A stretch of 64,000 bases of DNA from Bradyrhizobium diversitatis (GCF_016031635.1 NZ_JACEGD010000014.1:62001-126000), one strand, 5' to 3'; shown: positions 32,509-41,589, counted from the stretch's first letter. Notes: generated by a model not told the origin, from the letters alone. A program made the numbers and translations.

Positions 32509-32838
32509 CTAGATCGCCTCTTTCAGTTCCTTCACCGGGCGGAACGCGACCTTCCGGCTGGCCTTGATGTGGATCGCTTCGCCGGTGGCGGGATTGCGGC
32601 CGGTGCGGGCGGCGCGCTTGCGGACCTGGAGGATGCCAAGGCCCACGATACGGACACGGTCGCCCTTCTTGAGGTGCTTGGTGATCAGCTCGACCATATC
32701 GGTCAGGACGGCTTCGGCGTGCTTTTTCGATAGATCCTGGCGCTCCGCGATGTCTGCGGCGAGGTGCTTGAGGGTGATGGTCGCGGCAGCGGCTGCCTTC
32801 TTCGCCAAATCCTTCTTGGCCGAATCCTTCTTAGCCAT
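32509..32838 (-). CDS. HU-family DNA-binding protein with Lys/Ala-rich N-terminal extension
   Basis: A nucleoid protein that bends DNA. The 109 residues contain an HU/IHF fold: helical part (LAADIAERQDLSKKHAEAVL), the loop GLGILQVRKRAARTGRNPATGE with the family signature GRNPATGE, and a C-terminal FRPVKELKEA. Standard HU is ~90 residues; here an extra N-terminal stretch (KKDSAKKDLAKKAAAAATIT) is rich in Lys and Ala. GAGGAGG lies about six bases before ATG 32838. HU genes normally follow lon; here it is 12 kb away, next to tRNA-Asp. Confidence 0.9.
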   Translation of the reverse strand: MAKKDSAKKDLAKKAAAAATITLKHLAADIAERQDLSKKHAEAVLTDMVELITKHLKKGDRVRIVGLGILQVRKRAARTGRNPATGEAIHIKASRKVAFRPVKELKEAI

Positions 32839-33022
32839 GACTGGCCTCCTCGATTCCACAGGAAGCCCCGGAAAAGCCGGAAACGCGTGGGGATCCCTCT
32901 AAGTCTCGGAAGGCGTAGACGATTCGGGCGTGGGCTGACTATGCCGAGAGTTCCCGCCGGACGCCGGCAGATGCGACAGGCGTGGAGAAATTCTGGCTAA
33001 GGCTATGAAGGGATTGCCAAAA

Positions 33023-33099
<77 letters not shown>

Positions 33100-33207
33100 G
33101 TGGTTCGCTCGACGCGCGCGGAACGAGGGGGGACTTAAAGGGGGGACATGGTGAAGTCAAGGACGTTGCGCTTTACCGGTCTGTCTCGGCTAAGCATTGC
33201 CCTGGAA

Positions 33208-33234
33208 AACAAAAAGGCCGCCCCGGGGGCGGCC
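33208..33234 (-). terminator. Rho-independent terminator
   Basis: On the minus strand GGCCGCCCCC / GGGGCGGCC is followed by TTTTTG. It lies about 27 bp after the stop of the small membrane protein gene at 33261. Confidence 0.85.
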
Positions 33235-33260
33235 ATTGGTCAGCCCGGACAAGGGACGTA

Positions 33261-33464
33261 TCAGCGAATCTCCGACGTCCCCGCACTCGTCACCGCCACC
33301 GGCTTGCCGGCCTTGATCACAGGCGTCGACTGGGCCGTCTGGCCGTAATCGGCATGGGTGCGGGCTGCGATCCCGAAGCCGGCCACGACGATACCGGCCA
33401 CCAGCGCCACCACCACGATTTTCAGGTGGGTCGCACGATCAGCGGAGTGAATTGAGTGGTTCAT
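33261..33464 (-). CDS. Small membrane-anchored protein, unknown function
   Basis: A 67-residue protein with a short polar N-terminus (MNHSIHSADRATHL), one hydrophobic helix (KIVVVALVAGIVVAGFGIAA) and a Ser/Thr/Ala/Lys-rich periplasmic tail (STPVIKAGKPVAVTSAG). GGGAGG lies about six bases before ATG 33464 and a good terminator follows, so expression is well supported. It looks like the small conserved bradyrhizobial single-helix proteins of unknown role. No partner gene is adjacent. Confidence 0.72.
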   Translation of the reverse strand: MNHSIHSADRATHLKIVVVALVAGIVVAGFGIAARTHADYGQTAQSTPVIKAGKPVAVTSAGTSEIR

Positions 33465-33943
33465 CTGAGCCTCCCGACGGGCTTTGCCGCCGTCTATGGG
33501 CTCTGTCTTAAGGACGATCTGTTTCCGGATCGTTTCGCGGGTTCCGCAAAATGGTTTCATCTCTCCGCCCGGCCGGTTTCGTCCGGGGACCGGAAGCGAG
33601 CCCGGACGAACAGCGGCGTTTAGGCCGTCGGCCAGGACAGGAACAGATCAGCCCCAAGTTCGCAGATCCATTGTCGCGCAAGCTGATCGTGAAATCCGAA
33701 GTCCGAAGTTGCGGCGAGAACCTGACCTCCCTGATCGCGGTGGCCTCAGTGCACCGAACTCCCTGCAGTGCTGCGACAGGTCGATGAGCTCGCGGTGATC
33801 GCCGCCGGGATGCTCGAGAGCGAGGAGAATGCGCGCTGATCTCGCTGCAATAACGGGAAATGTTGGAGCGCTTCTAAGAGTTTTTCTAAGAAGCTTTCAA
33901 TTAGGAATTCCGCGCGCTCTCACATAATCGTCATCGCAAGCGC
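33465..33943. other. Intergenic region upstream of the siderophore receptor
   Basis: No gene is supported. The only structure noticed is an AT-rich dyad CTTCT...AGAAG at 33871-33893 about 50-70 bp before the receptor. A short open stretch ending in VDELAVIAAGMLESEENAR (stop at 33840) could be a gene remnant, but I cannot identify it. Confidence 0.4.
33871..33893 (+). promoter_or_regulatory. Possible operator upstream of the TonB receptor
   Basis: CTTCTAAGAGTTTTTCTAAGAAG is an AT-rich dyad with repeated TTCTAAGA half-sites in an otherwise GC-rich area. Iron-responsive regulators of rhizobia (Irr) bind AT-rich TTCTAA-type sites; the link is speculative. Confidence 0.25.
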
Positions 33944-36271
33944 ATGCCGTTCTGGGACAGGCGGCATGTTGCATCAAACATGCAGTTTTGGGGTGGCGCG
34001 TTGAATAGTGTTGGAATGCTGCGGTCGGCCGTGTTGGCGACCGCATCCGCTTGCATCTTGATGCCGCAGGCATCGCTCGCACAATCGTCCACGCAGAGTG
34101 GCGCGCAGAACCTGCCGGCGGTGACAGTCACCGCGCCGGAAGTGCGCCGCCGCGCGGCCGCGACCCCTCAGCGCCGTGCGCCGCGGTCATCGTCGGTGCA
34201 GACCGCCGACAGGAACAGGCCCCAGCCGCAGCGTGACGTCGGCTTCGTCGAGACGCCGCGCGGCCCAGTGCACGGCTATGTCGCAAACCGCAGCTCCTCG
34301 GGCACCAAGACCAACACGCCGATTATGGAAACACCGCAATCGGTGTCCGTCATCGGCGCCGAGCAGATCCGCGACCAGAAGCCGAACAAGCTCGATGAGG
34401 TCTTGCGCTACACCGCCGGCGTGCGGGCAGGGACCTTCGGCACGGATACACGAAATGATTGGTGGCTGATACGTGGCTTCAAGTCCGAGGACATCGGACT
34501 GTTTCTCGACGGCATGCAGCTGTTCTACACGTCCTATGCGAGCTGGAAGCTGCAGACGCCCAACATGGAGCGCGTCGAGGTGCTGCGCGGTCCGTCAGCG
34601 GTGCTCTATGGCGGATCGAGCCCGAGCGGCATCGTCAACGTCATCAGCAAGATGCCGCCGGCCGAGCCGATCCGCTACATCGAGACCGGCGTCAACAATT
34701 TCGGCAACGCCTATGTCAGCTTCGATGTCGGTGGACCGGTTGCAACGCAGCCCCAGGACGGAAAGCTGTTCTACCGCTTCGTCGGCCAAGTCCAGAATGG
34801 CCCCACCCAGGTGAATTTTACGCCCGACAACAACTATTTCATCGCACCGTCGTTCACCTGGAAGCCGGATGCCGACACGACGTTCACGGTGCTGGCCTCG
34901 GCCTCGAAGCAGGACACCCGCGGCATCAACTTCCTGCCTTACCAGGGCACGGTGACCAATGCGCCGTTCGGCAAGATCCCGACCAGCTTCTTCGTCGGCG
35001 ATCCCAGCGTGGACAAGTTCACGCGCGAGCAGGAGATGCTCGGCTATCAGTTCGAACGCAATCTCACCGACGATCTGACGTTTCGTCAGAACGCCCGCTT
35101 CGCGCATGTCGATATCAGCTATCGCGGCTATATCGGCAACGGTTGGGACGACATCAATACGGCCACGATGGGCCGCTATAACTGGTATGCGAAGAACACC
35201 GCGAACCAAGCCAATCTTGATAACCAGCTCGAGTACCGCTTCAACACCGGTGCAGTCAGGCACACGATGCTGTTTGGAGTTGACCTGAGAGGGTACCAGA
35301 TCGACGACTATCAGGCTTTCAATTTCGGCACCGTTCCCCCGATCAACGTCTTCAATCCCGCCTACGGTATTAACATTCCGCTCGCAGGCGCTCCGTTCCG
35401 CAACTTCCTGATCACACAGAAGCAGGCCGGCACTTACCTTCAGGACCAGATGAAGCTCGGTAACTTCACGCTGGTCCTGAGCGGGCGCAATGACTGGGTG
35501 GAGACCACGCAGGAAGCGCGCGACACGGGGGCGACGTTGGCCAGTATCAACGACAGCCGGTTCAGCGGCCGTGCCGGGTTGATCTACAATTTCGATAGCG
35601 GCATCGCGCCGTACGTCTCCTATTCAACCAGCTACAATCCGATCATCGGCCTCAATGCGCAGAACCGGTTGTTCCAGCCTGAGACCGGCCAACAGACCGA
35701 AATCGGTGTGAAGGTCGCGCCGAAGGGGTTCGACGGCTATTTCACGGCCTCGGTGTTCGACCTGAAGCGCCAGAACATACCGACGACCGATCCGGTGATC
35801 TCCACGCTGCAGAACCAGACCGGCGAGGTGACCTCGCGCGGCATCGAGCTCGAAGCAGTGGCCAACGCCACGAAGGAGCTGAAGTTCATCGGCGCCTTCA
35901 CGGCCTATCATCTCTTCACCAGCAAGGATCTCAATCCGGCATTGGTGGGCAAGACGCCGACCAACACGCCCGAGATGCTGGTGTCGGGCTGGGCGGACTA
36001 CACCTTCAAGGAAGGGCCGCTGACTGGCTTCGGCTTCGGCGGCGGCGTGCGCTATGTCGGCTCGTCCTGGGCCGACCAGGCCAACACCCTCGAAGTTCCC
36101 GCGGTCGTGCTCGGCGATCTCGCGGTCCACTACGAATGGCAGAACTGGCGCACGGCCCTGAACGTGATCAACCTGACCGACAAGATCTATGTGGCGAGCT
36201 GCGCATCAGCCACATCCTGCTTCTACGGCGACCGCCGGCGCGTCACCGCCAGCGTCTCCTACAAATGGTGA
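33944..36271 (+). CDS. TonB-dependent siderophore receptor
   Basis: An outer-membrane beta-barrel importing ferric siderophores with TonB energy, 775 residues from the first ATG. After the signal peptide (LRSAVLATASACILMPQASLAQ) comes a Pro/Arg-rich linker and a TonB-box-like NLPAVTVTAPE, the plug domain (TPQSVSVIGAEQIRDQKPNKL, MERVEVLRGPSAVLYGGSSP), and a 22-strand barrel ending in SYKW with a terminal aromatic. A CysCys pair near the end (CASATSC) and the general pattern resemble FhuA/FcuA-like hydroxamate receptors. There is no N-terminal signalling (STN) domain. ATGs at 33980 and 34016 are equally possible starts; none has a clear RBS. Confidence 0.92.
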   Translation: MPFWDRRHVASNMQFWGGALNSVGMLRSAVLATASACILMPQASLAQSSTQSGAQNLPAVTVTAPEVRRRAAATPQRRAPRSSSVQTADRNRPQPQRDVGFVETPRGPVHGYVANRSSSGTKTNTPIMETPQSVSVIGAEQIRDQKPNKLDEVLRYTAGVRAGTFGTDTRNDWWLIRGFKSEDIGLFLDGMQLFYTSYASWKLQTPNMERVEVLRGPSAVLYGGSSPSGIVNVISKMPPAEPIRYIETGVNNFGNAYVSFDVGGPVATQPQDGKLFYRFVGQVQNGPTQVNFTPDNNYFIAPSFTWKPDADTTFTVLASASKQDTRGINFLPYQGTVTNAPFGKIPTSFFVGDPSVDKFTREQEMLGYQFERNLTDDLTFRQNARFAHVDISYRGYIGNGWDDINTATMGRYNWYAKNTANQANLDNQLEYRFNTGAVRHTMLFGVDLRGYQIDDYQAFNFGTVPPINVFNPAYGINIPLAGAPFRNFLITQKQAGTYLQDQMKLGNFTLVLSGRNDWVETTQEARDTGATLASINDSRFSGRAGLIYNFDSGIAPYVSYSTSYNPIIGLNAQNRLFQPETGQQTEIGVKVAPKGFDGYFTASVFDLKRQNIPTTDPVISTLQNQTGEVTSRGIELEAVANATKELKFIGAFTAYHLFTSKDLNPALVGKTPTNTPEMLVSGWADYTFKEGPLTGFGFGGGVRYVGSSWADQANTLEVPAVVLGDLAVHYEWQNWRTALNVINLTDKIYVASCASATSCFYGDRRRVTASVSYKW

Positions 36272-37015
36272 GGACAGGCGAGGGCAGGACCTCGTGGCGG
36301 GCCGGCTCTGGGGGCGGCCGATCGCGACGATCATCTGCTTCGCCTGACCGGACCGCCACTGATCTTCCCTCAGGAGATCGATGAGCTCATGGGCTATGCC
36401 CCCCGGCCCGAAGCTCATCCGAGCGCGGCGCGAGCGACCAACCAGCAAGTCGCCGTCGCCGCGCTCGCGGCCGGTTTGCAGCTGACCGCCGACGCATTCG
36501 CCAGACGAACCCCGGCCCCTTCGTGGCGCATGGCTCTGTGATCGTGCGCAGCTGTGGATAGGTGTGCTTTGCTGCACCTGTCCTGATCGCGGTGGCGCCC
36601 TCAATGACTCCTTGGCTGCACTGCTCTAGGGACCCCTGGCAAAACGACCCTCGGCAAATTATGTCAAGAAGCGGCGGAGGGTGCCTGCGCCGGTCGTTGC
36701 CGGGGTTGGACGCTCCGCCGCACCGGGAAAAACCGTACATTTTGCTCGGTCAAGGCGCAGCCGATAGCTGCCTTGGGCCCTGCGCCGCAATCTCAGAACT
36801 GCTGACCTGCGAAGCCGTGACTGCCCTTGCTGGGTCAAGCGATCTGCTCCATACCAGCCGCGGGGTGATTCCGGGATTTTCACCGTTCTGAGAGCGGCAA
36901 AGGGCCTGAAAAGAGCGTGTCTTGCGCCCATTGGTGCACTGCGCTAAGGCTCAGAATAATTCCAAATCGGACGAATCCGTGGCTGTCCTGAGGCTGCGGG
37001 AAAAAGGGCTCGTCA
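36272..37015. other. Gene-poor region before the nuo operon
   Basis: No intact gene is supported in these 744 bp. Its first part holds a possible aminotransferase remnant (36308-36541). The last ~100 bases should contain the nuo promoter; I see AAAAAGGG seven bases before the nuoA ATG as the RBS, but no confident -35/-10 pair. Confidence 0.5.
36308..36541 (+). pseudogene. Possible C-terminal remnant of a class III aminotransferase
   Basis: An open frame without start reads LGAADRDDHLLRLTGPPLIF then PQEIDELMGYAPRPEA to a TGA. The order 'LLR...PPLI...EIDEL' resembles the end of class III (PLP) aminotransferases. No PLP-lysine or upstream part is present and the tail is unrelated. Identification is weak. 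Confidence 0.2.
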
Positions 37016-37381
37016 ATGAGCGGCATTCTTCAGAACTATCTACCACTCGTCGTCTTTATAGGGGTAGCGGGCCTCATTGGCCTGGTGCTGCTGATCGCGC
37101 CCTTCATCGTGGCGTTTCAGCAGCCGGACCCGGAAAAGCTGTCGGCGTATGAGTGCGGTTTCAACGCCTTCGACGACGCCCGCATGAAGTTCGACGTCCG
37201 CTTCTATCTGGTCGCCATCCTCTTCATCATCTTCGACCTCGAGGTGACGTTCCTGTTTCCCTGGGCGGTGGCGTTCGGCAAGCTTGGCGCGACCGGCTTC
37301 TGGTCCATGGTGGTGTTCCTCGCCGTGCTGACGGTCGGGTTCGCCTATGAGTGGAAGAAGGGAGCACTGGAATGGGATTGA
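37016..37381 (+). CDS. nuoA: NADH-quinone oxidoreductase subunit A
   Basis: A 121-residue membrane subunit of complex I, with three helices and the conserved loop SAYECGFNAFDDARMKFDVRFYLVAI, whose Cys lies in the quinone-site loop. LVAILFIIFDLEVTFLFPWA and the end YEWKKGALEWD are typical. It is the first gene of the 14-subunit nuo operon. The stop overlaps nuoB by 10 bp. Confidence 0.97.
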   Translation: MSGILQNYLPLVVFIGVAGLIGLVLLIAPFIVAFQQPDPEKLSAYECGFNAFDDARMKFDVRFYLVAILFIIFDLEVTFLFPWAVAFGKLGATGFWSMVVFLAVLTVGFAYEWKKGALEWD

Positions 37382-37959
37382 CCCCTGCACCGTCCGCCGG
37401 TCCGGTCATTGCGCCGGCCCCGAAGGGCATTCTGGATCCGTCGACCGGCAGGCCGGTCGGCGCCAACGATCCGTTCTTCCTCGAGGTCAACCACGAGCTG
37501 TCCGACAAGGGCTTCTTCGTGGCAGCGACCGACGATCTCATCACCTGGGCGCGCACCGGCTCCCTGATGTGGATGACCTTCGGCCTCGCCTGCTGCGCGG
37601 TCGAGATGATGCAGGTGTCGATGCCGCGCTACGATGTCGAGCGCTTCGGCTTCGCGCCGCGCGCCTCGCCGCGCCAGTCCGACGTGATGATCGTCGCGGG
37701 AACCCTGACCAACAAGATGGCGCCGGCGCTGCGCAAGGTCTACGACCAGATGCCCGAGCCGCGCTACGTCATCTCGATGGGCTCCTGCGCCAATGGCGGC
37801 GGCTACTATCACTATTCCTACTCGGTCGTGCGCGGCTGCGACCGCATCGTGCCGATCGACATCTACGTGCCGGGCTGCCCGCCCACGGCGGAAGCGCTGC
37901 TCTACGGCGTGCTGCTGCTGCAGAAGAAGATCCGGCGCACCGGCACCATCGAACGCTAA
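37372..37959 (+). CDS. nuoB: NADH-quinone oxidoreductase subunit B
   Basis: The 195-residue peripheral-arm subunit binding the terminal [4Fe-4S] cluster N2, which reduces quinone. Ligands are visible in FGLACCAVEMM (tandem Cys), GSCANGGGYY and VPGCPPTAEALLYG. ATG 37372 lies inside the end of nuoA (10-bp overlap) and is favoured over an upstream in-frame ATG at 37351, which would add seven non-conserved residues. The N-terminal ~35 residues are a Pro-rich extension common in alphaproteobacteria. Confidence 0.97.
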   Translation: MGLTPAPSAGPVIAPAPKGILDPSTGRPVGANDPFFLEVNHELSDKGFFVAATDDLITWARTGSLMWMTFGLACCAVEMMQVSMPRYDVERFGFAPRASPRQSDVMIVAGTLTNKMAPALRKVYDQMPEPRYVISMGSCANGGGYYHYSYSVVRGCDRIVPIDIYVPGCPPTAEALLYGVLLLQKKIRRTGTIER

Positions 37960-37970
37960 GGTTTTACGTC

Positions 37971-38582
37971 ATGGACGACGCCAAGCTCGACGCCCTGGGG
38001 CAGACGATCGTTAGCGCGCTTCCGGGCGCCGCCACCGGTCATACGGTGGCCTTCAACCAGCTCACGGTTGATGTCGAGGCCGTCAAGATCGTCGAGGTGG
38101 TCAAGTACCTCCGCGACGATCCGAACTGCCGTTTCGTCAACATCACTGACATCACGGCAGTGGACTATCCCGATCGTGAGAAGCGTTTCGACGTGATCTA
38201 TCACTTCCTGTCGCCGACGCTGAACACGCGGATCCGGCTCCGTGCCCAGGCGGACGAGACCACGCAGGTGCCATCGCTGATCGACGTATTCCCGGGTGCG
38301 GACTGGTTCGAACGCGAGGCCTACGACCTCTATGGCGTCTTCTTCGTCGGTCATCCCGACATGCGCCGCCTCCTCACCGACTACGGCTTCGAGGGCCATC
38401 CGCTGCGCAAGGATTTCCCGACGACCGGTTTCGTCGAGGTCCGCTACGACGACCAGGAGAAGCGGGTGGTGTACGAGCCAGTCCGGCTCAATCAGGAATT
38501 CCGCAAGTTCGATTTCCTCTCGCCGTGGGAAGGGGCGGACTATCCGCTGCCCGGTGACGAGAAGGCGGGGCCGAAGGTCTGA
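37971..38582 (+). CDS. nuoC: NADH-quinone oxidoreductase subunit C
   Basis: The 203-residue 30-kDa type subunit of the peripheral arm, separate from NuoD (fused in E. coli). Conserved blocks are FVNITDITAVDYPDREKRFD, DVFPGADWFEREAYDLYGV and the signature GFEGHPLRKDFP. It starts 12 bp after nuoB and ends 2 bp before nuoD. It helps to hold the N2 region and has no cofactor. Confidence 0.97.
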   Translation: MDDAKLDALGQTIVSALPGAATGHTVAFNQLTVDVEAVKIVEVVKYLRDDPNCRFVNITDITAVDYPDREKRFDVIYHFLSPTLNTRIRLRAQADETTQVPSLIDVFPGADWFEREAYDLYGVFFVGHPDMRRLLTDYGFEGHPLRKDFPTTGFVEVRYDDQEKRVVYEPVRLNQEFRKFDFLSPWEGADYPLPGDEKAGPKV

Positions 38583-38584
38583 TC

Positions 38585-39781
38585 ATGAACGAGCAACCCG
38601 AGAATCTCCGTAACTTCACCATCAATTTCGGCCCCCAGCATCCGGCTGCGCACGGCGTGTTGCGCCTGGTGCTGGAGCTCGACGGCGAAGTGGTCGAGCG
38701 CGTCGATCCGCATATCGGGCTGCTTCACCGCGGCACCGAGAAGCTGATCGAGCAGAAGACCTATCTCCAGGCGATCCCGTATTTCGACCGGCTCGACTAC
38801 GTCGCGCCGATGAATCAGGAGCACGCCTTCTGCCTCGCGGCCGAAAAGCTGCTCGGCATCGAGGTGCCGCGCCGCGGCCAGCTGATCCGCGTGCTCTATT
38901 GCGAGATCGGCCGCATCCTGTCGCATCTGCTCAACGTCACCACGCAGGCGATGGACGTTGGCGCGCTGACCCCGCCGCTATGGGGCTTCGAGGAGCGCGA
39001 GAAGCTGATGGTGTTCTACGAGCGTGCCTCGGGCAGCCGCATGCACGCAGCCTTCTTCCGCGTCGGCGGTGTGCACCAGGACCTGCCGCAGAAGCTGGTC
39101 GACGACATCGAGGCCTGGTGCGATCCGTTCCTCAAGGTCGTGGACGACCTCGACCGGCTGCTCACCGCCAACCGCATCTTCAAGCAGCGCAACGTCGACA
39201 TCGGCGTGGTGCCGCTCAAGGAGGCCTGGGAGTGGGGCTTCTCCGGCGTGATGGTGCGCGGCTCGGGCGCGGCCTGGGATCTGCGCAAGTCGCAGCCCTA
39301 CGAATGCTACGCCGAGATGGATTTCGACATTCCGATCGGCAAGAACGGCGATTGCTACGACCGCTATCTGATCCGCATGGAGGAGATGCGCCAGTCCGTG
39401 CGCATCATGAAGCAGTGCATCCAGAAGCTGAACGCGCCTGAGGGCAGGGGCCCCGTCGTCGTCGAGGACAACAAGGTCGCACCGCCGCGCCGTGGCGAGA
39501 TGAAGCGCTCGATGGAAGCGCTGATCCACCACTTCAAGCTCTACACCGAGGGCGTCCACGTCCCGGCCGGCGAAGTCTACGCCGCGGTCGAAGCGCCCAA
39601 GGGCGAGTTCGGCGTCTATCTCGTCTCCGACGGCACCAACAAGCCCTATAAGTGCAAGATCCGCGCGCCGGGCTTTGCGCATCTCCAGGCGATGGATCAC
39701 ATCTGCCGCGGCCATCTGCTCGCCGACGTCTCGGCAATCCTCGGCTCGCTCGACATCGTGTTCGGAGAGGTCGATCGGTGA
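38585..39781 (+). CDS. nuoD: NADH-quinone oxidoreductase subunit D
   Basis: The 398-residue 49-kDa subunit forming the quinone-binding cavity with NuoB; related to [NiFe]-hydrogenase large subunits without the metal. Motifs: NFGPQHPAAHGVLRLVLELD, HIGLLHRGTEKLIE (the His near N2), YFDRLDYVAPMNQEHAF, and the C-terminal DIVFGEVDR. The TGA overlaps the ATG of the next gene by one base (TGATG), so the unrelated FkbM gene is translationally coupled to it. Confidence 0.97.
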   Translation: MNEQPENLRNFTINFGPQHPAAHGVLRLVLELDGEVVERVDPHIGLLHRGTEKLIEQKTYLQAIPYFDRLDYVAPMNQEHAFCLAAEKLLGIEVPRRGQLIRVLYCEIGRILSHLLNVTTQAMDVGALTPPLWGFEEREKLMVFYERASGSRMHAAFFRVGGVHQDLPQKLVDDIEAWCDPFLKVVDDLDRLLTANRIFKQRNVDIGVVPLKEAWEWGFSGVMVRGSGAAWDLRKSQPYECYAEMDFDIPIGKNGDCYDRYLIRMEEMRQSVRIMKQCIQKLNAPEGRGPVVVEDNKVAPPRRGEMKRSMEALIHHFKLYTEGVHVPAGEVYAAVEAPKGEFGVYLVSDGTNKPYKCKIRAPGFAHLQAMDHICRGHLLADVSAILGSLDIVFGEVDR

Positions 39782-40761
39782 TGGGCCAGCAGGCGCCAAT
39801 CCAGTTTGACCGCGCCTCGGGGGCCCTGGAAGGGGCCAACCTGTGGGAGCGGACGGCTGCCTTGGCGCTGGTGACGGGATCGAAGATCTCCTCGCATTTC
39901 TCGCACATGGGCTATATCGCCTGCGCGAATTTGCTGCGCAGGACGCTGCCGGAGCGCAACATCGCGATCAGGCTCAATCCCGACGCCGTGTTCGAATTCC
40001 CCTACGGCGACGGCTATTGGAGCAAGCTGCTCAACCGCTCCTACAATTACGAGGACGAGCTCGAGCTGCTGTTCGCCGATTCCATCGACGTCGACTACAC
40101 GCTGCTCGATTGCGGCGCCAATTACGGCTACTGGTCGGTGCTGGTGTCGAGCAAGCCGTTTGGTTCGCACAAGGCGATCGCGATCGAGCCGTCGGGGCAG
40201 AACTATCCGAAGCTCGCCAACAACGCCCGCGTCAACGGCAATCGCTTCGAGACCATGAAATGCGCCATCGGCGCGGCCCGCGGCACCGCGCGGCTGTCGG
40301 GCACCAAGCACGAAGCCTTCAGCATCGCCGGCGATCCGTCGGCGGGCGGTGAAGAAGTGTCCGTGATCGCGCTCGACAACCTCATCGACGACGGCAAGGT
40401 CGCGGCCACCGGCAAATACCTGATCAAGCTCGACGTCGAGGGCGTCGAGATCGAGGCGATCAAGGGCGGCGCCCGGCTGCTCGAGGCCGACAGCGTCGTC
40501 ATGTGCGAGGAGCACGGCAGCGACCGCAATCACTCCGTGTCGCGCTACATCCTCGAACAGACCCCGCTGAAGCTGATCGTGTTCGATCCGCGCAGCAACC
40601 GGATGGAGACCGTGACCGAGCTGTCGATCCTCGACCGCATCAAGGTCTCGACCCACGTCGGCTACAACGTTTTCGGCACCGCAAGCGCATTCTGGCAGGA
40701 CAGGATCGAAGCCATGAATGCCAAGAACTTGAGTGCGAAGTCCGCGCGCCGTATGCAGTGA
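39781..40761 (+). CDS. FkbM-family methyltransferase inside the nuo operon
   Basis: A 326-residue SAM-dependent O-methyltransferase of the FkbM type. Motif I is LLDCGANYGYWSVL; IAIEPSGQNYPKLANNARVN follows, and the family hallmark YLIKLDVEGVEIEAIKGGARLL is intact. FkbM enzymes usually methylate polyketides or surface sugars. Nothing of this kind is nearby, and the gene is wedged between nuoD (stop overlaps its start by one base) and nuoE (10 bp), on the same strand with normal base composition. It therefore looks like an old, fixed insertion co-expressed with complex I. Its substrate is unknown. Confidence 0.9.
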   Translation: MGQQAPIQFDRASGALEGANLWERTAALALVTGSKISSHFSHMGYIACANLLRRTLPERNIAIRLNPDAVFEFPYGDGYWSKLLNRSYNYEDELELLFADSIDVDYTLLDCGANYGYWSVLVSSKPFGSHKAIAIEPSGQNYPKLANNARVNGNRFETMKCAIGAARGTARLSGTKHEAFSIAGDPSAGGEEVSVIALDNLIDDGKVAATGKYLIKLDVEGVEIEAIKGGARLLEADSVVMCEEHGSDRNHSVSRYILEQTPLKLIVFDPRSNRMETVTELSILDRIKVSTHVGYNVFGTASAFWQDRIEAMNAKNLSAKSARRMQ

Positions 40762-40771
40762 GAGATTAGAG

Positions 40772-41383
40772 ATGTCCGTTCGCCGATTAGCACCGAAGGA
40801 AGTCCAACCCGCGAGCTTCGCGTTCACGGAGGAGAACCTCGCATTCGCCAGGCAGCAGATCGCGAAATATCCCGCCGGCCGCCAGGCCTCCGCGGTCATC
40901 GCCATCCTCTGGCGCGCGCAGGAGCAGAACGACGGTTGGGTTTCGGAAGCCGCGATCCGCGTCATCGCCGACATGCTCGACATGCCCTATATCCGCGTGC
41001 TGGAGGTCGCGACCTTCTACACCATGTTCCAGCTCGCCCCGGTCGGCAAGAAGGCCCATGTCCAGGTCTGCGGCACCACGCCGTGCCGCCTGCGCGGCGC
41101 CGAGGATCTGATCCACGTCTGCGAGCACCGCATCCATCACGAGCCCTTCCATCTCTCCAAGGACGGCAATTTCAGCTGGGAAGAGGTGGAGTGCCTCGGC
41201 GCCTGCGTGAATGCGCCGATGGTGCTGATCGGCAAGGATACTTACGAGGACCTGACCAAGGAAAGCTTCGGCAAGGTGCTCGACGGTTTTGCTTCGGGCA
41301 ACCCGCCCAAGCCGGGTCCGCAGAACGGCCGCCAGTTCTCGGCGCCGATCACCGGACCGACCACGCTGAAGGAGACCACCTGA
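40772..41383 (+). CDS. nuoE: NADH-quinone oxidoreductase subunit E
   Basis: The 203-residue 24-kDa subunit holding the [2Fe-2S] cluster N1a. The four Cys ligands are in CGTTPC and CLGAC of the thioredoxin-like domain, after a helical N-terminal domain (LEVATFYTMFQL). The C-terminal Pro/Gly-rich tail (GNPPKPGPQNGRQFSAP) is an alphaproteobacterial feature. The stop TGA overlaps the start of the 68-aa membrane protein gene by one base. Confidence 0.97.
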   Translation: MSVRRLAPKEVQPASFAFTEENLAFARQQIAKYPAGRQASAVIAILWRAQEQNDGWVSEAAIRVIADMLDMPYIRVLEVATFYTMFQLAPVGKKAHVQVCGTTPCRLRGAEDLIHVCEHRIHHEPFHLSKDGNFSWEEVECLGACVNAPMVLIGKDTYEDLTKESFGKVLDGFASGNPPKPGPQNGRQFSAPITGPTTLKETT

Positions 41384-41589
41384 TGCGTGATCTCGCTTCG
41401 TCGATAGCGCAGGGGAGCGGTGGCATGAAGAAGTGGGGCTTCATCGCGATGCACGCCGTGGTGGCGGCCGCCTTCATCTTCCTGTTGCAGCGCTTCGCCC
41501 TGAACGCATCGCTGGAATCGGCTTCGCTCTGGGCGCTGACGTTTGGCATCTGCGCCGCCGGACTTGCCTACAAGCAGTCCAATCGTTGA
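41383..41589 (+). CDS. 68-residue membrane protein between nuoE and nuoF
   Basis: A small protein with two hydrophobic segments (WGFIAMHAVVAAAFIFLLQ and a second through SASLWALTFGICAAGLAY) joined by a short polar loop, ending in KQSNR. Its ATG overlaps the nuoE stop (TGATG) and nuoF follows after 15 bp, so it is an operon member. It is not one of the 14 core subunits. It could be an accessory or assembly factor of complex I in this lineage, or an unrelated passenger; I do not recognise a family. Confidence 0.75.
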   Translation: MRDLASSIAQGSGGMKKWGFIAMHAVVAAAFIFLLQRFALNASLESASLWALTFGICAAGLAYKQSNR

